From positions 1 through 35,698 of the forward strand of contig VFZE01000018.1 in the NCBI GenBank assembly GCA_016871315.1: DNA of 35,698 bases, in the 5' to 3' direction. The translations under genes were made by a program, and so were the position numbers. Under the pieces are notes generated by a model that did not search any database, was not told the origin of the DNA, and was given only the letters and a program-made list of their open reading frames with translations. Source of the DNA: Acidimicrobiia bacterium (lineage in GTDB: Bacteria > Acidobacteriota > Terriglobia > Bryobacterales > Bryobacteraceae). Below, one piece after another: positions 1 to 8,262 of this stretch. Numbering within the stretch: position 1 is the stretch's first letter; each line of letters begins with the position of its first letter.

Positions 1-123
1 CACCACTGAATATTCGGCCTACTTCCACTGCCTGAACCCCTTCAGTCTGCATCACTCGTCCACGCCTCCGCAGGTTCCTTCCCATTTGGTCCCGGCCTAC
101 CCGGGCGCAGAGCTTCTGACGAG

Positions 124-318
124 CTGACGGCCAAGCTTCGCATTGTACCCCCACCTGGCGAAACATGCGTCGCACGCTACAACTTGGCAGACCTCGACGA
201 CCTTGCCGGCTACGTCGCCTCCGAGCTGAACCACGCCAAGAATCGCAAGCTCCGCAAGGAGTGGGACCAGATTTTTATCAAGATCGCTGCGATCCTCGAA
301 TCCTACACCGACGAGTGA
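124..318 (+). CDS. Small hypothetical protein, 3' part certain, start unclear
   Basis: An open frame ends in TGA at 316-318 and reads ...YNLADLDDLAGYVASELNHA... and then a basic, charged helix ending in ESYTDE. Its last 45 or so residues have protein-like composition (alternating acidic and basic helix), unlike the Arg/Pro-rich shadow frames around it. The frame is open back to a TGA at 7-9, but it has no ATG or GTG. Candidate starts are CTG at 124 (LTAKLRIVPPPGETC...) or TTG at 184, and neither has a clear Shine-Dalgarno site. It could equally be the tail of a gene whose 5' end was lost or frameshifted. It converges with the radical SAM gene, with 14 bp between their stops. I do not recognise a family. 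Nothing else is evident in bases 1-123. Confidence 0.35.
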   Translation: MTAKLRIVPPPGETCVARYNLADLDDLAGYVASELNHAKNRKLRKEWDQIFIKIAAILESYTDE

Positions 319-332
319 TCATCCCCCGCCGC

Positions 333-1556
333 TCAATACGGGTTCAGCGAATGCCGCACCAGCTCCGGAGCCGCATGCCCCAGCAGCTTTTCCACTTCCT
401 TCCGCAGCGGATCCACCGCCCGCGCATAGATCATCTTGTACGCCGCGCAGAAATAATCCAGATCCTCGAACTGCCCGTGCGGCCCGTGCCGGAACTTCGG
501 ACACCCCCCATGACAAATCGACTGCCATTCGCACACCTGGCACTCCGGATGCCCCAGCGTCTTCTTCTGCGCAAAGTTGTACCGCCGCGTCCGCCGCGCG
601 ATCTCTGACCAGCTGTCCAGCGTAATGTTGCCCAGCTTCCACCCACCCTCGACGAAAAAGTCGCACGGATAAATGTCGCCGTTGTACTCCACCACGACGT
701 AGCTGTCGCACGTCTCGTGCATCGTGCAGCTGCCCGGCTTCATCCCCGCCACCGCCTCGGCCAGGTTGTCGAAGAACCGGATCCGCATCTTCCGCCGCTC
801 CGGCCACCATAGATCAAACGTCTCCACCAGGAACTTCCCGTACTGCTCCGCCGTGATCGTGAACGGCATCCGCGTGCCGTCTTTGTTGAACTCAGCCAGC
901 GGTATGTACTGCACGTTGTCCACGCCCAGGCTCTTGTAGAACTTGTACAGCTCCCTTGGCTTGTCAATGTTGGCCTGGCTCAGCACGCACAGGATATTGA
1001 AATCCACCTTGTTCTTTTGCAGGCACTCGATCCCGCGCATCACCTGCGCCCACGTCCCGCGCCCGCTCTTGTTGAACCGGTAGAGATCGTGCAGTTCCTC
1101 CGGCCCGTCGCAGCTCACCCCCAACAGCCAGTTGTAGGAATGGAACAGCTGCGCCCAATTATCATCAATCAAAATCGCGTTGGTCTGCAGCGCGTTGCTC
1201 ACGTTCTGCCCATCGCGCCCGAACCGCTTCTGAAACTCCACCAGCTTCGTGAAAAAATCAAGCCCCGCCAGCGTCGGCTCCCCGCCCTGAAACGCGAACG
1301 TCGAGTTTGGATACGAATAGAACAGGTAGGTGTCCACCAGCCGCTCCAGCGTCTCCTCCGTCATCCGCCGCGCCGGAAGCTCCTTGTATGGATCGGCGTC
1401 ACGGTCCAAATAAAAACAATAGGCGCAGTCCAGATTGCACACCGCCGAGGCCGGCTTGATCAGCAGCGACGTGATTCGCGGCACCGTCCCCAGGTGGTCC
1501 GTCATGGGGCCGCCGTACGATTGGCCGATAATCGGCAGAAGATTCCCGCTGCTCAT
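333..1556 (-). CDS. Radical SAM/SPASM anaerobic sulfatase-maturating-type enzyme
   Basis: This 407-residue protein has the radical SAM cluster motif CNLDCAYC (C40, C44, C47), which binds the [4Fe-4S] cluster that cleaves S-adenosylmethionine. FQGGEPTL follows at 89-96, the form typical of anSME proteins. The C-terminal SPASM region carries C277, C283, C298, C339, C342, C348, C352 and C370, including ICHGGCPKFR, enough for the two auxiliary clusters of the family. Known anSMEs oxidise a Cys or Ser of a type I sulfatase to formylglycine without oxygen; related SPASM enzymes modify peptides. No sulfatase or obvious precursor peptide lies in the window, so the substrate is unknown. It is the last gene of a minus-strand operon, 34 bp after the OGL-like gene. 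ATG at 1556 is used; a second in-frame ATG lies at 1505 (residue 18), closer to where the conserved domain starts. Confidence 0.9.
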   Translation of the reverse strand: MSSGNLLPIIGQSYGGPMTDHLGTVPRITSLLIKPASAVCNLDCAYCFYLDRDADPYKELPARRMTEETLERLVDTYLFYSYPNSTFAFQGGEPTLAGLDFFTKLVEFQKRFGRDGQNVSNALQTNAILIDDNWAQLFHSYNWLLGVSCDGPEELHDLYRFNKSGRGTWAQVMRGIECLQKNKVDFNILCVLSQANIDKPRELYKFYKSLGVDNVQYIPLAEFNKDGTRMPFTITAEQYGKFLVETFDLWWPERRKMRIRFFDNLAEAVAGMKPGSCTMHETCDSYVVVEYNGDIYPCDFFVEGGWKLGNITLDSWSEIARRTRRYNFAQKKTLGHPECQVCEWQSICHGGCPKFRHGPHGQFEDLDYFCAAYKMIYARAVDPLRKEVEKLLGHAAPELVRHSLNPY

Positions 1557-1590
1557 TACTTTTCAACGTGAGTTTAACATTATCATTCCG

Positions 1591-2694
1591 TCAAGATACC
1601 GGAATCTCCGCTACATAAACCTGCGGATGCCCGGTACGATCGCTCGCGAAGACCACCATCCGCTCATCGTGGGAAAATGACGGATGCGGATGCGTCCACT
1701 GCGGACCGTAGACCGTATCCGTCGCCACTTCCATCCAGCTCAGCGCCCCGCTCTTGGCCGCGCTCCGCGCCGCCGCGAAATCCTCCGCCAGCGCATACCG
1801 CGACCTCCGCCACTGCGAACCCTGATTGCTTGACTCCGACAAACAAACCCGCCTTCGCTCCCCCGTGGCAACCTCCACCAGAAACAGCCCCTCGTCGGGA
1901 TGATTGGTGTCGCACAGCACCAGCGTCCCTGCCCGGTTCGGCGTGATGTGCCACGCGTTGAACTCGGCGATCGTCGAATGCTGGCGGCTCTGCCAGTTCA
2001 CCCTCCGCAGCGCGAACGGCCACACGGTATACACGATATCGCCCGTCGTGCCCAGAAACGTCTCATGCACCACAAACTCTTCGTTGCCGTGCTCGTACAG
2101 GCACTCCATCCCGCTCCCGTCGCGGCGCACGCGGTGCATTCGCGGCGCGGGATCGCCTGCAAACTCGATCCACTCAGGCTCAAGTGGATGAAACTGCGGA
2201 TGAATCACCGTCCCCGGAAAGCCGATGAACCGCCACTCCGATCCATCCGCCCTCCCCGCCACAATCCCCGACTCCCCGCCCCGCTTGATCGCCGCGGTCA
2301 GCCACCTCCCTCCATCTCCCAGCGAACACTCACCCAGCTGCGCCTCGCCGAAATCCGCCACGCAGCTCTCTTCCAGACTCCGCCGGTTCAGCCGCATGAT
2401 CGCACCGCGCCGCACAAAGTAGATATGCTCCCCATCTGGCGCAATCGCCGGCGAGAACGGATGAATCCCCTCACCGCGCGTCAACTGCCTGATCTCGCCG
2501 CCGGGAAACTCCGTCACCTCAAATAACTGCGCCTGCCCCGTCCGGTACGAAATGAAAATCAGCGATTCGCCATCCGGCGTGAACGAGCTTTGCAGGAAAT
2601 ACGTCGCGTGATTGATGCACGGCTGGCTGGTCATCTGGTGCACCGTGGCGCCCGTTTCCAAGTCCCGGCGCACCGAGTGCTCCGAAGGAAGCAT
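1591..2694 (-). CDS. Oligogalacturonate lyase-like (PL22-type) beta-propeller protein
   Basis: A 367-residue protein built from TolB/WD-like blades, seen as repeats such as FTPDGESLIFIS, IAPDGEHIYFV and FSHDERMVVFASDRTG. The C-terminal motif QWTHPHPSF has Q332, H335 and H337 in the Q-x-x-H-x-H spacing of the Mn-binding residues of PL22 oligogalacturonate lyases; H265 in DTNHPDEG is a candidate fourth ligand. The length also fits that family. PL22 enzymes cleave unsaturated di- and trigalacturonate in the cytoplasm, and no signal peptide is visible here. The ATG directly follows the TGA of the upstream methyltransferase with no bases between (TGAATG), so the two are probably translationally coupled. 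Family membership is well supported by fold and metal motif. Actual pectin-fragment activity is inferred, because acidobacterial paralogues may have other substrates. Confidence 0.75.
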   Translation of the reverse strand: MLPSEHSVRRDLETGATVHQMTSQPCINHATYFLQSSFTPDGESLIFISYRTGQAQLFEVTEFPGGEIRQLTRGEGIHPFSPAIAPDGEHIYFVRRGAIMRLNRRSLEESCVADFGEAQLGECSLGDGGRWLTAAIKRGGESGIVAGRADGSEWRFIGFPGTVIHPQFHPLEPEWIEFAGDPAPRMHRVRRDGSGMECLYEHGNEEFVVHETFLGTTGDIVYTVWPFALRRVNWQSRQHSTIAEFNAWHITPNRAGTLVLCDTNHPDEGLFLVEVATGERRRVCLSESSNQGSQWRRSRYALAEDFAAARSAAKSGALSWMEVATDTVYGPQWTHPHPSFSHDERMVVFASDRTGHPQVYVAEIPVS

Positions 2695-3366
2695 TCAGTT
2701 CGCCCTGGCCTTTTCAAAAATGAGTATGTGCTGCCGCGGCAGATCATGCAGCACGCGGCTCAGCCGGAACCCGCCCGACTCCAGCTCCTGCTTCACCATC
2801 GGGATGCTCATCTTATGCTCTTCACGAATCGGCACGTCCGGATCCTCTTTCCGGTATTCCAGCAGCACCAGCCTCCCTTCGGTCTTCAGCGCCCGCGCGA
2901 TCCCCGCCAGCATCCGCTGCGGCTGCGAGAACTCATGATAGACGTCCACCATCAGCACCAGGTCCAGCTCCCCCTCCGGCAGCTTCGGGTCTGCGGCCGT
3001 GCCCAGAACCGTTTCGATATTGGCGACCCCGGCCGCCTTCATCCGCTGCCGCAATCGCTCCAGCATCCCAGGCTGGATGTCGTTGGCGTACACCTTGCCT
3101 TCCGCACCCACTCGCCGCGCCATCCGGATGCTGAAATAACCCACCCCGGCCCCTACATCGCCGATCTTCATCCCCGGCTTGATCCCGATCGCATCCAGCC
3201 CCTTCTCCGGCTGCTCTTCCTGTTCTCTTTCCGAGCGCTCCAGCCAGTCGGCGCCCCCCATCCCCATCACCGGCGCAATCTCACGGCCCGAAACCGGATG
3301 CTGCCCCTGCCACGCCGTCACCGGCACGGCCAGCACGAGTACCCAAATCGATTGCCTGAACCGCAT
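2695..3366 (-). CDS. Exported class I SAM-dependent methyltransferase
   Basis: A 223-residue protein starting MRFRQSIWVLVLAVPVTAWQ, a short basic stretch and hydrophobic core that look like a signal peptide. The mature part carries motif I (IGDVGAGVGYFS, about 68-79), the acidic residue binding the SAM ribose (YANDIQPGM, about 93-101) and DLVLMVDVYHEF (about 134-145), which together define a Methyltransf_11/25-type class I fold. The substrate cannot be read. A methyltransferase outside the cytoplasm is odd, because SAM is cytoplasmic; the hydrophobic N-terminus may instead be a membrane anchor. It is first in a three-gene minus operon with the OGL-like and radical SAM genes. Only 23 bp separate its ATG from the divergent lipoprotein gene, so the promoters of both directions must overlap. 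Confidence 0.85.
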   Translation of the reverse strand: MRFRQSIWVLVLAVPVTAWQGQHPVSGREIAPVMGMGGADWLERSEREQEEQPEKGLDAIGIKPGMKIGDVGAGVGYFSIRMARRVGAEGKVYANDIQPGMLERLRQRMKAAGVANIETVLGTAADPKLPEGELDLVLMVDVYHEFSQPQRMLAGIARALKTEGRLVLLEYRKEDPDVPIREEHKMSIPMVKQELESGGFRLSRVLHDLPRQHILIFEKARAN

Positions 3367-3389
3367 GAACTGTATTCTAATGGTTCCGG

Positions 3390-3929
3390 ATGCGTCGAAT
3401 CGATCTTAGAAACTTGCTGCCCGGCATGTTCATCGCCGCGGTACTTCTTACAGCCGCTTGCGCGGGCCGCTCCGGACAGCCAAAACTCCACCAGATGGGT
3501 GAATCCGTCCAGCTCAACAACCTCATTTACACGGTGCAGGAAGTGGAATGGGTTACCGAGCTCGCCACCCACTCGGGCTCCAAAGTCCCCAGAGGCCGCT
3601 TCGCTGTCATTCGCGTCAACGTCAACAACACTTCCGGACAAACGATCTCCGTCCCACTGCTGGCTCTGGAGTCAGAAGGCGGCGACTCCTTCCCCGAGTT
3701 GACTCAGATCGATGGTTCCAGTGATTGGCTGGGCTTGCTCCGGATGCTCGACCCGGGGGAAAGCATCCAAGGGAACATCGTTTTTGACGTATCCCCAGGC
3801 ACCTACCGCCTGCGTCTGGGCAGCGGCGGCGATCCTGCCACCGAAACCTCGGCTCTCGTGCAGATTCCGCTAGAATTGCCCAAGTCCAATCCGAAACCGG
3901 AACTGCCCACGTTGCCGAGCCAGCAGTAG
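3390..3929 (+). CDS. Putative lipoprotein, DUF4352-like
   Basis: A 179-residue protein with an N-terminal hydrophobic segment ending LLTAAC, with C24 as the probable lipidated cysteine; Thr at -3 is a little unusual for a lipobox. The mature part starts with a strand region (MGESVQLNNLIYTVQEVEW) followed by FAVIRVNVNNTSGQTISVP and LDPGESIQGNIVFDV. This is the pattern of DUF4352 immunoglobulin-like domains found on bacterial surface lipoproteins. The C-terminal 20 residues are Pro-rich. Function is unknown for the family; attachment to a membrane is inferred. It is followed after 7 bp by another secreted protein, so the two probably share a transcript. Confidence 0.7.
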   Translation: MRRIDLRNLLPGMFIAAVLLTAACAGRSGQPKLHQMGESVQLNNLIYTVQEVEWVTELATHSGSKVPRGRFAVIRVNVNNTSGQTISVPLLALESEGGDSFPELTQIDGSSDWLGLLRMLDPGESIQGNIVFDVSPGTYRLRLGSGGDPATETSALVQIPLELPKSNPKPELPTLPSQQ

Positions 3930-3936
3930 ATTCCCT

Positions 3937-4779
3937 ATGCGCGCCTCTCCGGCGGTTCTCCTGATGCTTCCGCTGGCCATCTCCGCGCAGACACCCGCCA
4001 AGATTTCCGTTGCCGACACCGCCCTCCATCAGTTCGAAGACGGCCCTCCGCTCGGCGCCAACCATTACTTCGTCACCGGAGAAATGCTGTTTGCCAGCGC
4101 ACTCTTTTCCGGCTACGCGAAAACCCAGACCGATCCCGCCAGAATCCGCCTCCGCTATCAATTCGACGCCCTGGACCCAGAAGGCGTCAAGATCGTCGAA
4201 ACCCACCACGGCGCCGTCGACACGGAGCTGGCCCCTCAGGATAAGGAATGGCAGCCCAAGGTCCGTCACTCCTTCGCCATCCCTCCGCTCGCCGACCCCG
4301 GCACTTACAAACTCGTCTTTACCGTCGAGGACAACTTAGCCAAGACTTCCGCCTCCAAGGAGGTCCCCTTCCAGGTTCGCGGCCACTTCGTCGAACCCAG
4401 CGGCACACTCACCGTCCGCAATTTCCGTTTCCTTCGCACCGAGCAGGACACCAACCCCGTCACCTCCGCCGCCTACCGCCCCGGCGACCCCATATGGGCC
4501 CGCTTCGACATCACCGGCTACCAGTTCGCCGAGAAGAATCGATACTCCGTCAGCTACGGCCTCGAAGTCCTCCGCGCCGGCGGCGAATCCATGTACGCCG
4601 AGCCTACCGCCGCCGAAAAGACCGAGGAGACCTTCTACCGCAACCGCTACATGCCCGGCGTCCTCAATCTCAACCCCACCGCCGACATCGCCCGCGGCGA
4701 TTACACCATCGTCCTCAAAGTCCAGGACCTCCTCGGCAACCAGACCTGCCAGTCCCGCCACGTCTTCCACATCGAATAA
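3937..4779 (+). CDS. Secreted hypothetical protein of two beta-rich repeats
   Basis: A 280-residue protein with a signal peptide (MRASPAVLLMLPLAISAQ, cleavage likely after SAQ at about 17-18). Two similar beta-sandwich-like halves follow. The first (about 22-145) ends in PLADPGTYKLVFTVEDNLAK and the second (about 150-280) in DIARGDYTIVLKVQDLLGN. Both finish with the 'G-x-Y-x-[LIV]-V-[LF]-x-V-x-D' strand typical of Ig-like or C2-like extracellular modules. I do not recognise a named family. It lies 7 bp after the lipoprotein gene, which suggests a two-gene unit of cell-surface proteins. Codon use is strongly C-ending, like its neighbours. Confidence 0.75.
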   Translation: MRASPAVLLMLPLAISAQTPAKISVADTALHQFEDGPPLGANHYFVTGEMLFASALFSGYAKTQTDPARIRLRYQFDALDPEGVKIVETHHGAVDTELAPQDKEWQPKVRHSFAIPPLADPGTYKLVFTVEDNLAKTSASKEVPFQVRGHFVEPSGTLTVRNFRFLRTEQDTNPVTSAAYRPGDPIWARFDITGYQFAEKNRYSVSYGLEVLRAGGESMYAEPTAAEKTEETFYRNRYMPGVLNLNPTADIARGDYTIVLKVQDLLGNQTCQSRHVFHIE

Positions 4780-4824
4780 CCCCCTGCGCTGAGAAAATAG
4801 CCCCTCCCCTCCCACCAACTTCAT

Positions 4825-5652
4825 GTGGATATCTCTCTCTCCAGGGAATGTAACCGGCTGAACCTCGTTCAGGTCGCCAAATACCTTGGCGAATCCCCGG
4901 AAACCCTCCTCGGCCACTACGATCAGCTGCTCTCGCAAACTGCCTTCGTCGCCCGGCTCAACCAGCAGATGGCCCGCGCCCGTGATCAGCTTCGGTTCGA
5001 TAAAGGCATCTTCGGAAAGGCAGCGGTGGATTCGGTCGACTGGTTCGCTTTCGAACGCATCCTTCTCTATGTCCTGGTACGGACACTCAAACCCACGCGC
5101 ATCCTCGAAACTGGCGTCTATTACGGCGGCAACACCGTCTTCCTCCTCAAGGGCCTCGAGGACAATGGCTCCGGCTCCCTCATCTCCATCGACCTGCCCG
5201 ATTCCAAGATCAAGTCCGTGCGCCATCCCGGCGTTGGCGAGACCGAACTCTACCCCTCGCACATCCGCCCCGGCTTCCTCGTCCCCGATGATCTCGCCAA
5301 ACGCTGGCAGCTCATGGAAGGTAGCAGCCTCGAGGAGATCCCCAAGCTCACTGGCGCGTTCGACTTCTACGTTCACGACAGCGAGCATTCCTTCGACTTC
5401 CTGCAACGCGAATTGGAGATGACACTGCCGAAACTCAGCCACCTCGCCACCCTGCTGGTGGACGACATCGACTGGTCCAACGCCTTCTTCGCCTTCTGCG
5501 TCGCCAACCAGTTCGTTCCCCTGCTGCTCACCGATAACGGCAAGGACGGCCTCCGTGTCCGCACCGGACTCGTCCGCCGCGCCCATCCCGCCAACTCCAA
5601 CGCCGCCTTCGTCGGTCAGCGCGACTGTAGCGCAGCGCCCGCCCCAGCCTGA
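4825..5652 (+). CDS. CmcI-like class I methyltransferase (Methyltransf_24 type)
   Basis: A 275-residue cytoplasmic protein. Residues about 88-108 read PTRILETGVYYGGNTVFLLKG, a SAM-binding motif I in the form used by cephalosporin-hydroxylase/CmcI-like and Methyltransf_24 proteins. SLISIDLPDSK supplies the acidic residue after strand 2, and DFYVHDSEHSFDFLQRELE is the family's 'D-x-x-H' block. These proteins methylate small molecules or sugars; the substrate is not evident here. The GTG at 4825 is the only reasonable in-frame start, without a strong Shine-Dalgarno site; an ATG at 4823 is out of frame. Its 3' end overlaps the convergent glycosyltransferase gene by 37 bp, and the last 25 or so residues (Ala/Pro-rich) fall outside the fold. 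The neighbour suggests a role in modifying a glycan. Confidence 0.75.
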   Translation: MDISLSRECNRLNLVQVAKYLGESPETLLGHYDQLLSQTAFVARLNQQMARARDQLRFDKGIFGKAAVDSVDWFAFERILLYVLVRTLKPTRILETGVYYGGNTVFLLKGLEDNGSGSLISIDLPDSKIKSVRHPGVGETELYPSHIRPGFLVPDDLAKRWQLMEGSSLEEIPKLTGAFDFYVHDSEHSFDFLQRELEMTLPKLSHLATLLVDDIDWSNAFFAFCVANQFVPLLLTDNGKDGLRVRTGLVRRAHPANSNAAFVGQRDCSAAPAPA

Positions 5653-8207
5653 GCCGGCTGCATCTCAAAAAGATCCGCGAACTGCCGGCTGTACCAGCGC
5701 GCGTCATAAAACCGCGGCCCCGCCGCCATCCGTTCCCGAATCGTCGCTTCCAACCCCCGCCGCCTCTCCGTGTCGCCCGCCAGTTTCACGGCCAGCCGCA
5801 CATACTCATCCCGCGACCCGGCCACCAGTTCCGGCAGCTCCAGGCACCGCATCAAGCTCTCCCCCATCATCGACCGGAACGAGTTGCCCGCCCGCACCAC
5901 CGCCGGCAGCCCGCACTCCAGCGCGTCCATCAGCGAGTTCAGCCCGGCGAACGGAAACGAATCCAGGTAAACGTCACCTTGCATCATCGCCTGACGCAAA
6001 CGGTCCACCGTGTCGAACGTATCGGCCAGTTCGATCCGACCCGGGTCCACATCCAACTCCCGCGCCTCTTCCGCGAACGCCGCCAACAGCTTCGCCTTCT
6101 CATAGCGGTCCGACCATGCCGGCCCGAACGGCATCAGCCGCAGCCGCGACCCGCTGGTCCGCGACAGGATCTCCAGCCACGTCCGCCGCACCTCCGGCAT
6201 CATCTTGTAGAAGTTCGCCGTCGACACGAAGGTCACCGGCCCTCCCCCGCGCGCAACCGGCGCTGGTGCCGCCTGATCTCCCGCCACCCGCGCCCGCACA
6301 TGGGCCGGACCATCAGCCAAGTACAGCCTCTCCCGATAGTGTTCCTGCGCCGCCCCCGGCTCGCACAGCCTCCCCGACAGATAGAAGTCCACCGACCGCA
6401 GCCCCGTCGTCACGCAGCACGGGTTCAGCGCCACCTGGCACGGAGCCAGCTTGTGGGCCGCGATCAGGAACAGCTCGTTCGTCACCGCCGTGATATTGCT
6501 GCCGATCAGCAGGTAATCCAACCCTGCCGAACGAATCATCTGCACCTTCTCCTTCAGCGATCCGGTCAGGTGCACCAGCCGGTCCGCCAGGCTTCGGAAG
6601 TGCATCTCACCCTTTGACGCTCCCGCCTGAAATGGATACAGCGACAGCACAATCACCTCGTACCGGCTGCGGTCCAGATGCTCCACCGCCGGCATCGTCG
6701 TGTAGGCATCGGTATGACTCGCCAGCGTTGTCATCAACACCCCCACCCGCTGCCGCGTGCGCGCTGTCTGGCTGGGGAACCGGCAATCCAGAGCGTGCCC
6801 CGTTGACCTCAGCAGAATCTCCGTTAAGTTCCCCCGCGCTTCCATGTACGGCCGCAGGTTCTCCTCGGTTTGAAACACCGGTATCAGGTTCAGCGCCTGC
6901 AAATAGCGGTTCAGCGCCAGAAGGAACGGACCCGACTGCCGCGGCCCGTTCAGCGCCACATCGGCCCCGGACATCGCCGACAGGTCCATCAGCGTTTGCA
7001 TCTGAAATTCGACAAACTCCTCGTGCTCGGCCGCTGTGAAGAAGAACTCCTTTGTCGCCGCCGCGCTCCGCAACGCCACCGTCAACTCCTGGCCGTTGTA
7101 GCTCGCAAGCGGCAACCGCCGGAACCGGTCCGCCACGTGGCCGTCTAGTGTCGCCGCCACCACCCCTCTCATTCCCGTTTCGATCAGCGGGCGGCCATTG
7201 GTCCCCGAGCCCAGTTTCCACAGGTCAAACCCGTCGAACACCTCCGCCAGCAGCGGCCCGCTTCCCTCTTCCTCGGCCGCTTCCCGCAGCGCCGCCGCCA
7301 GCTTCATCAAACCTCCGGCCTCCATCGTCTCCGGCACCAGCTTTTTCACCGCATCGGTGAAATCCAGCTTTTCCGGCACGTTGATTTTCGTCCGCACGTA
7401 TTTCCCATACAGCCGCCAGGCGAGCTCCACTCGCCGCGCCGCGCCCAAACCCTCATACTGGCGTCCCATCGCCGCCACGTGCAGGAAGTGCCGCACCGCC
7501 GTCGTCAGATGCGGATTCTCCCCTTGCAGCTTCTTTGCCCCCACCACCTCCGCGTGACGCTGCGGACGCCGCCACTGGTCCCGCCGGTGCACCGTCCAAT
7601 GCGGTAGCACGGCCAGCGGCGTGCGCCACACGATGTCGCCCATCAGGATCCAATCCCATCCATGCACATCCAGAAACTCCAGCCCCTTCACCGACTCCAC
7701 ACGGCATAGACTGTACAGTTCGCTGTTATCGGTCAGAAACTCGATGTATTGTGTTAGCCGGTCCTCAGCCTTGACCGCGATCTGCCCGCGCGGTACCGTC
7801 CAGATTGCCGGATCCGATGGATTGTCGGTGCGGTACACCGACACTCCCGTCACCGCGCCGCACCCCGGCTCCGCGTCCAAGTACTCCACCGTGCCCGCCA
7901 GGAAATCCGGGCTCAGGTGATCGTCGTCCCCCAGCCACATGAAGTACGGCGTTCCGGTCTGCTCCATCGCCCACTGCCAGTTGATCTGACCGGGTATCCG
8001 CGCCTCATGCCGGTGATGAAAAAACCGCGAATCTCGCCGGCAATACTCCTCGCACAACTCCGCCGTCCGGTCCGTCGATGCGTTGTTGGAGACGACTACC
8101 CGGAAATCCTCATACGTCTGCGCTTGCAGGGAATCCAGCGCTCTGGCCAATGTTGCGCTGCCGTTCAACGTGGGCAGGCCTATCGTCACTCGCGGTTTCT
8201 GGGACAT
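5616..8207 (-). CDS. Two-domain glycosyltransferase: GT2 fused to an OGT/GT41-like domain
   Basis: An 863-residue protein. Residues 6-220 are a GT-A GT2 transferase: VTIGLPTLNGSATLARALDSL, VVSNNASTDRT and the metal-binding DDD at 94-96 in WLGDDDHLSPDF. Residues about 250-480 are a helical linker. Residues about 485-850 match the catalytic half of O-GlcNAc transferase/HMW1C-type GT41 enzymes: APCQVALNPCCVTTGLRSVD (588-607), FVSTANFYKMMPEV (660-673, with K668 at the position of the OGT UDP-contact lysine), LRLMPFG (689-695) and DVYLDSFPFAGLNSLMDALE (745-764), followed by GESLMRCLELPELVAGSRDEY. GT41 enzymes move a sugar from a UDP donor onto protein Ser/Thr or Asn in the cytoplasm. TPR repeats, usual in OGT, are absent. 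The protein may build a disaccharide on a protein or on a glycolipid; this is inferred. Start ATG at 8207. It overlaps the methyltransferase tail to tail by 37 bp. Confidence 0.85.
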   Translation of the reverse strand: MSQKPRVTIGLPTLNGSATLARALDSLQAQTYEDFRVVVSNNASTDRTAELCEEYCRRDSRFFHHRHEARIPGQINWQWAMEQTGTPYFMWLGDDDHLSPDFLAGTVEYLDAEPGCGAVTGVSVYRTDNPSDPAIWTVPRGQIAVKAEDRLTQYIEFLTDNSELYSLCRVESVKGLEFLDVHGWDWILMGDIVWRTPLAVLPHWTVHRRDQWRRPQRHAEVVGAKKLQGENPHLTTAVRHFLHVAAMGRQYEGLGAARRVELAWRLYGKYVRTKINVPEKLDFTDAVKKLVPETMEAGGLMKLAAALREAAEEEGSGPLLAEVFDGFDLWKLGSGTNGRPLIETGMRGVVAATLDGHVADRFRRLPLASYNGQELTVALRSAAATKEFFFTAAEHEEFVEFQMQTLMDLSAMSGADVALNGPRQSGPFLLALNRYLQALNLIPVFQTEENLRPYMEARGNLTEILLRSTGHALDCRFPSQTARTRQRVGVLMTTLASHTDAYTTMPAVEHLDRSRYEVIVLSLYPFQAGASKGEMHFRSLADRLVHLTGSLKEKVQMIRSAGLDYLLIGSNITAVTNELFLIAAHKLAPCQVALNPCCVTTGLRSVDFYLSGRLCEPGAAQEHYRERLYLADGPAHVRARVAGDQAAPAPVARGGGPVTFVSTANFYKMMPEVRRTWLEILSRTSGSRLRLMPFGPAWSDRYEKAKLLAAFAEEARELDVDPGRIELADTFDTVDRLRQAMMQGDVYLDSFPFAGLNSLMDALECGLPAVVRAGNSFRSMMGESLMRCLELPELVAGSRDEYVRLAVKLAGDTERRRGLEATIRERMAAGPRFYDARWYSRQFADLFEMQPAQAGAGAALQSR

Positions 8208-8262
8208 GCCGTTCTACATACTCCTCTTCAGAGATGGTGACGGCCGCCCTCGATTCCTCTCC

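Noticed and set aside
32-45. CTGAA-CCCC-TTCAG hairpin near the left edge
   Set aside because: A 5-bp stem without T run or context; likely chance.
165-608. Open plus-strand frame of 147 codons
   Set aside because: Arg/Pro/Leu-rich shadow lying opposite the radical SAM gene; no domain and no ribosome-binding site.
2590-3702. Long plus-strand frame of 370 codons over the methyltransferase gene
   Set aside because: Its product is His/Arg/Pro-rich, typical of an antisense shadow, and it crosses the start region of the lipoprotein gene.
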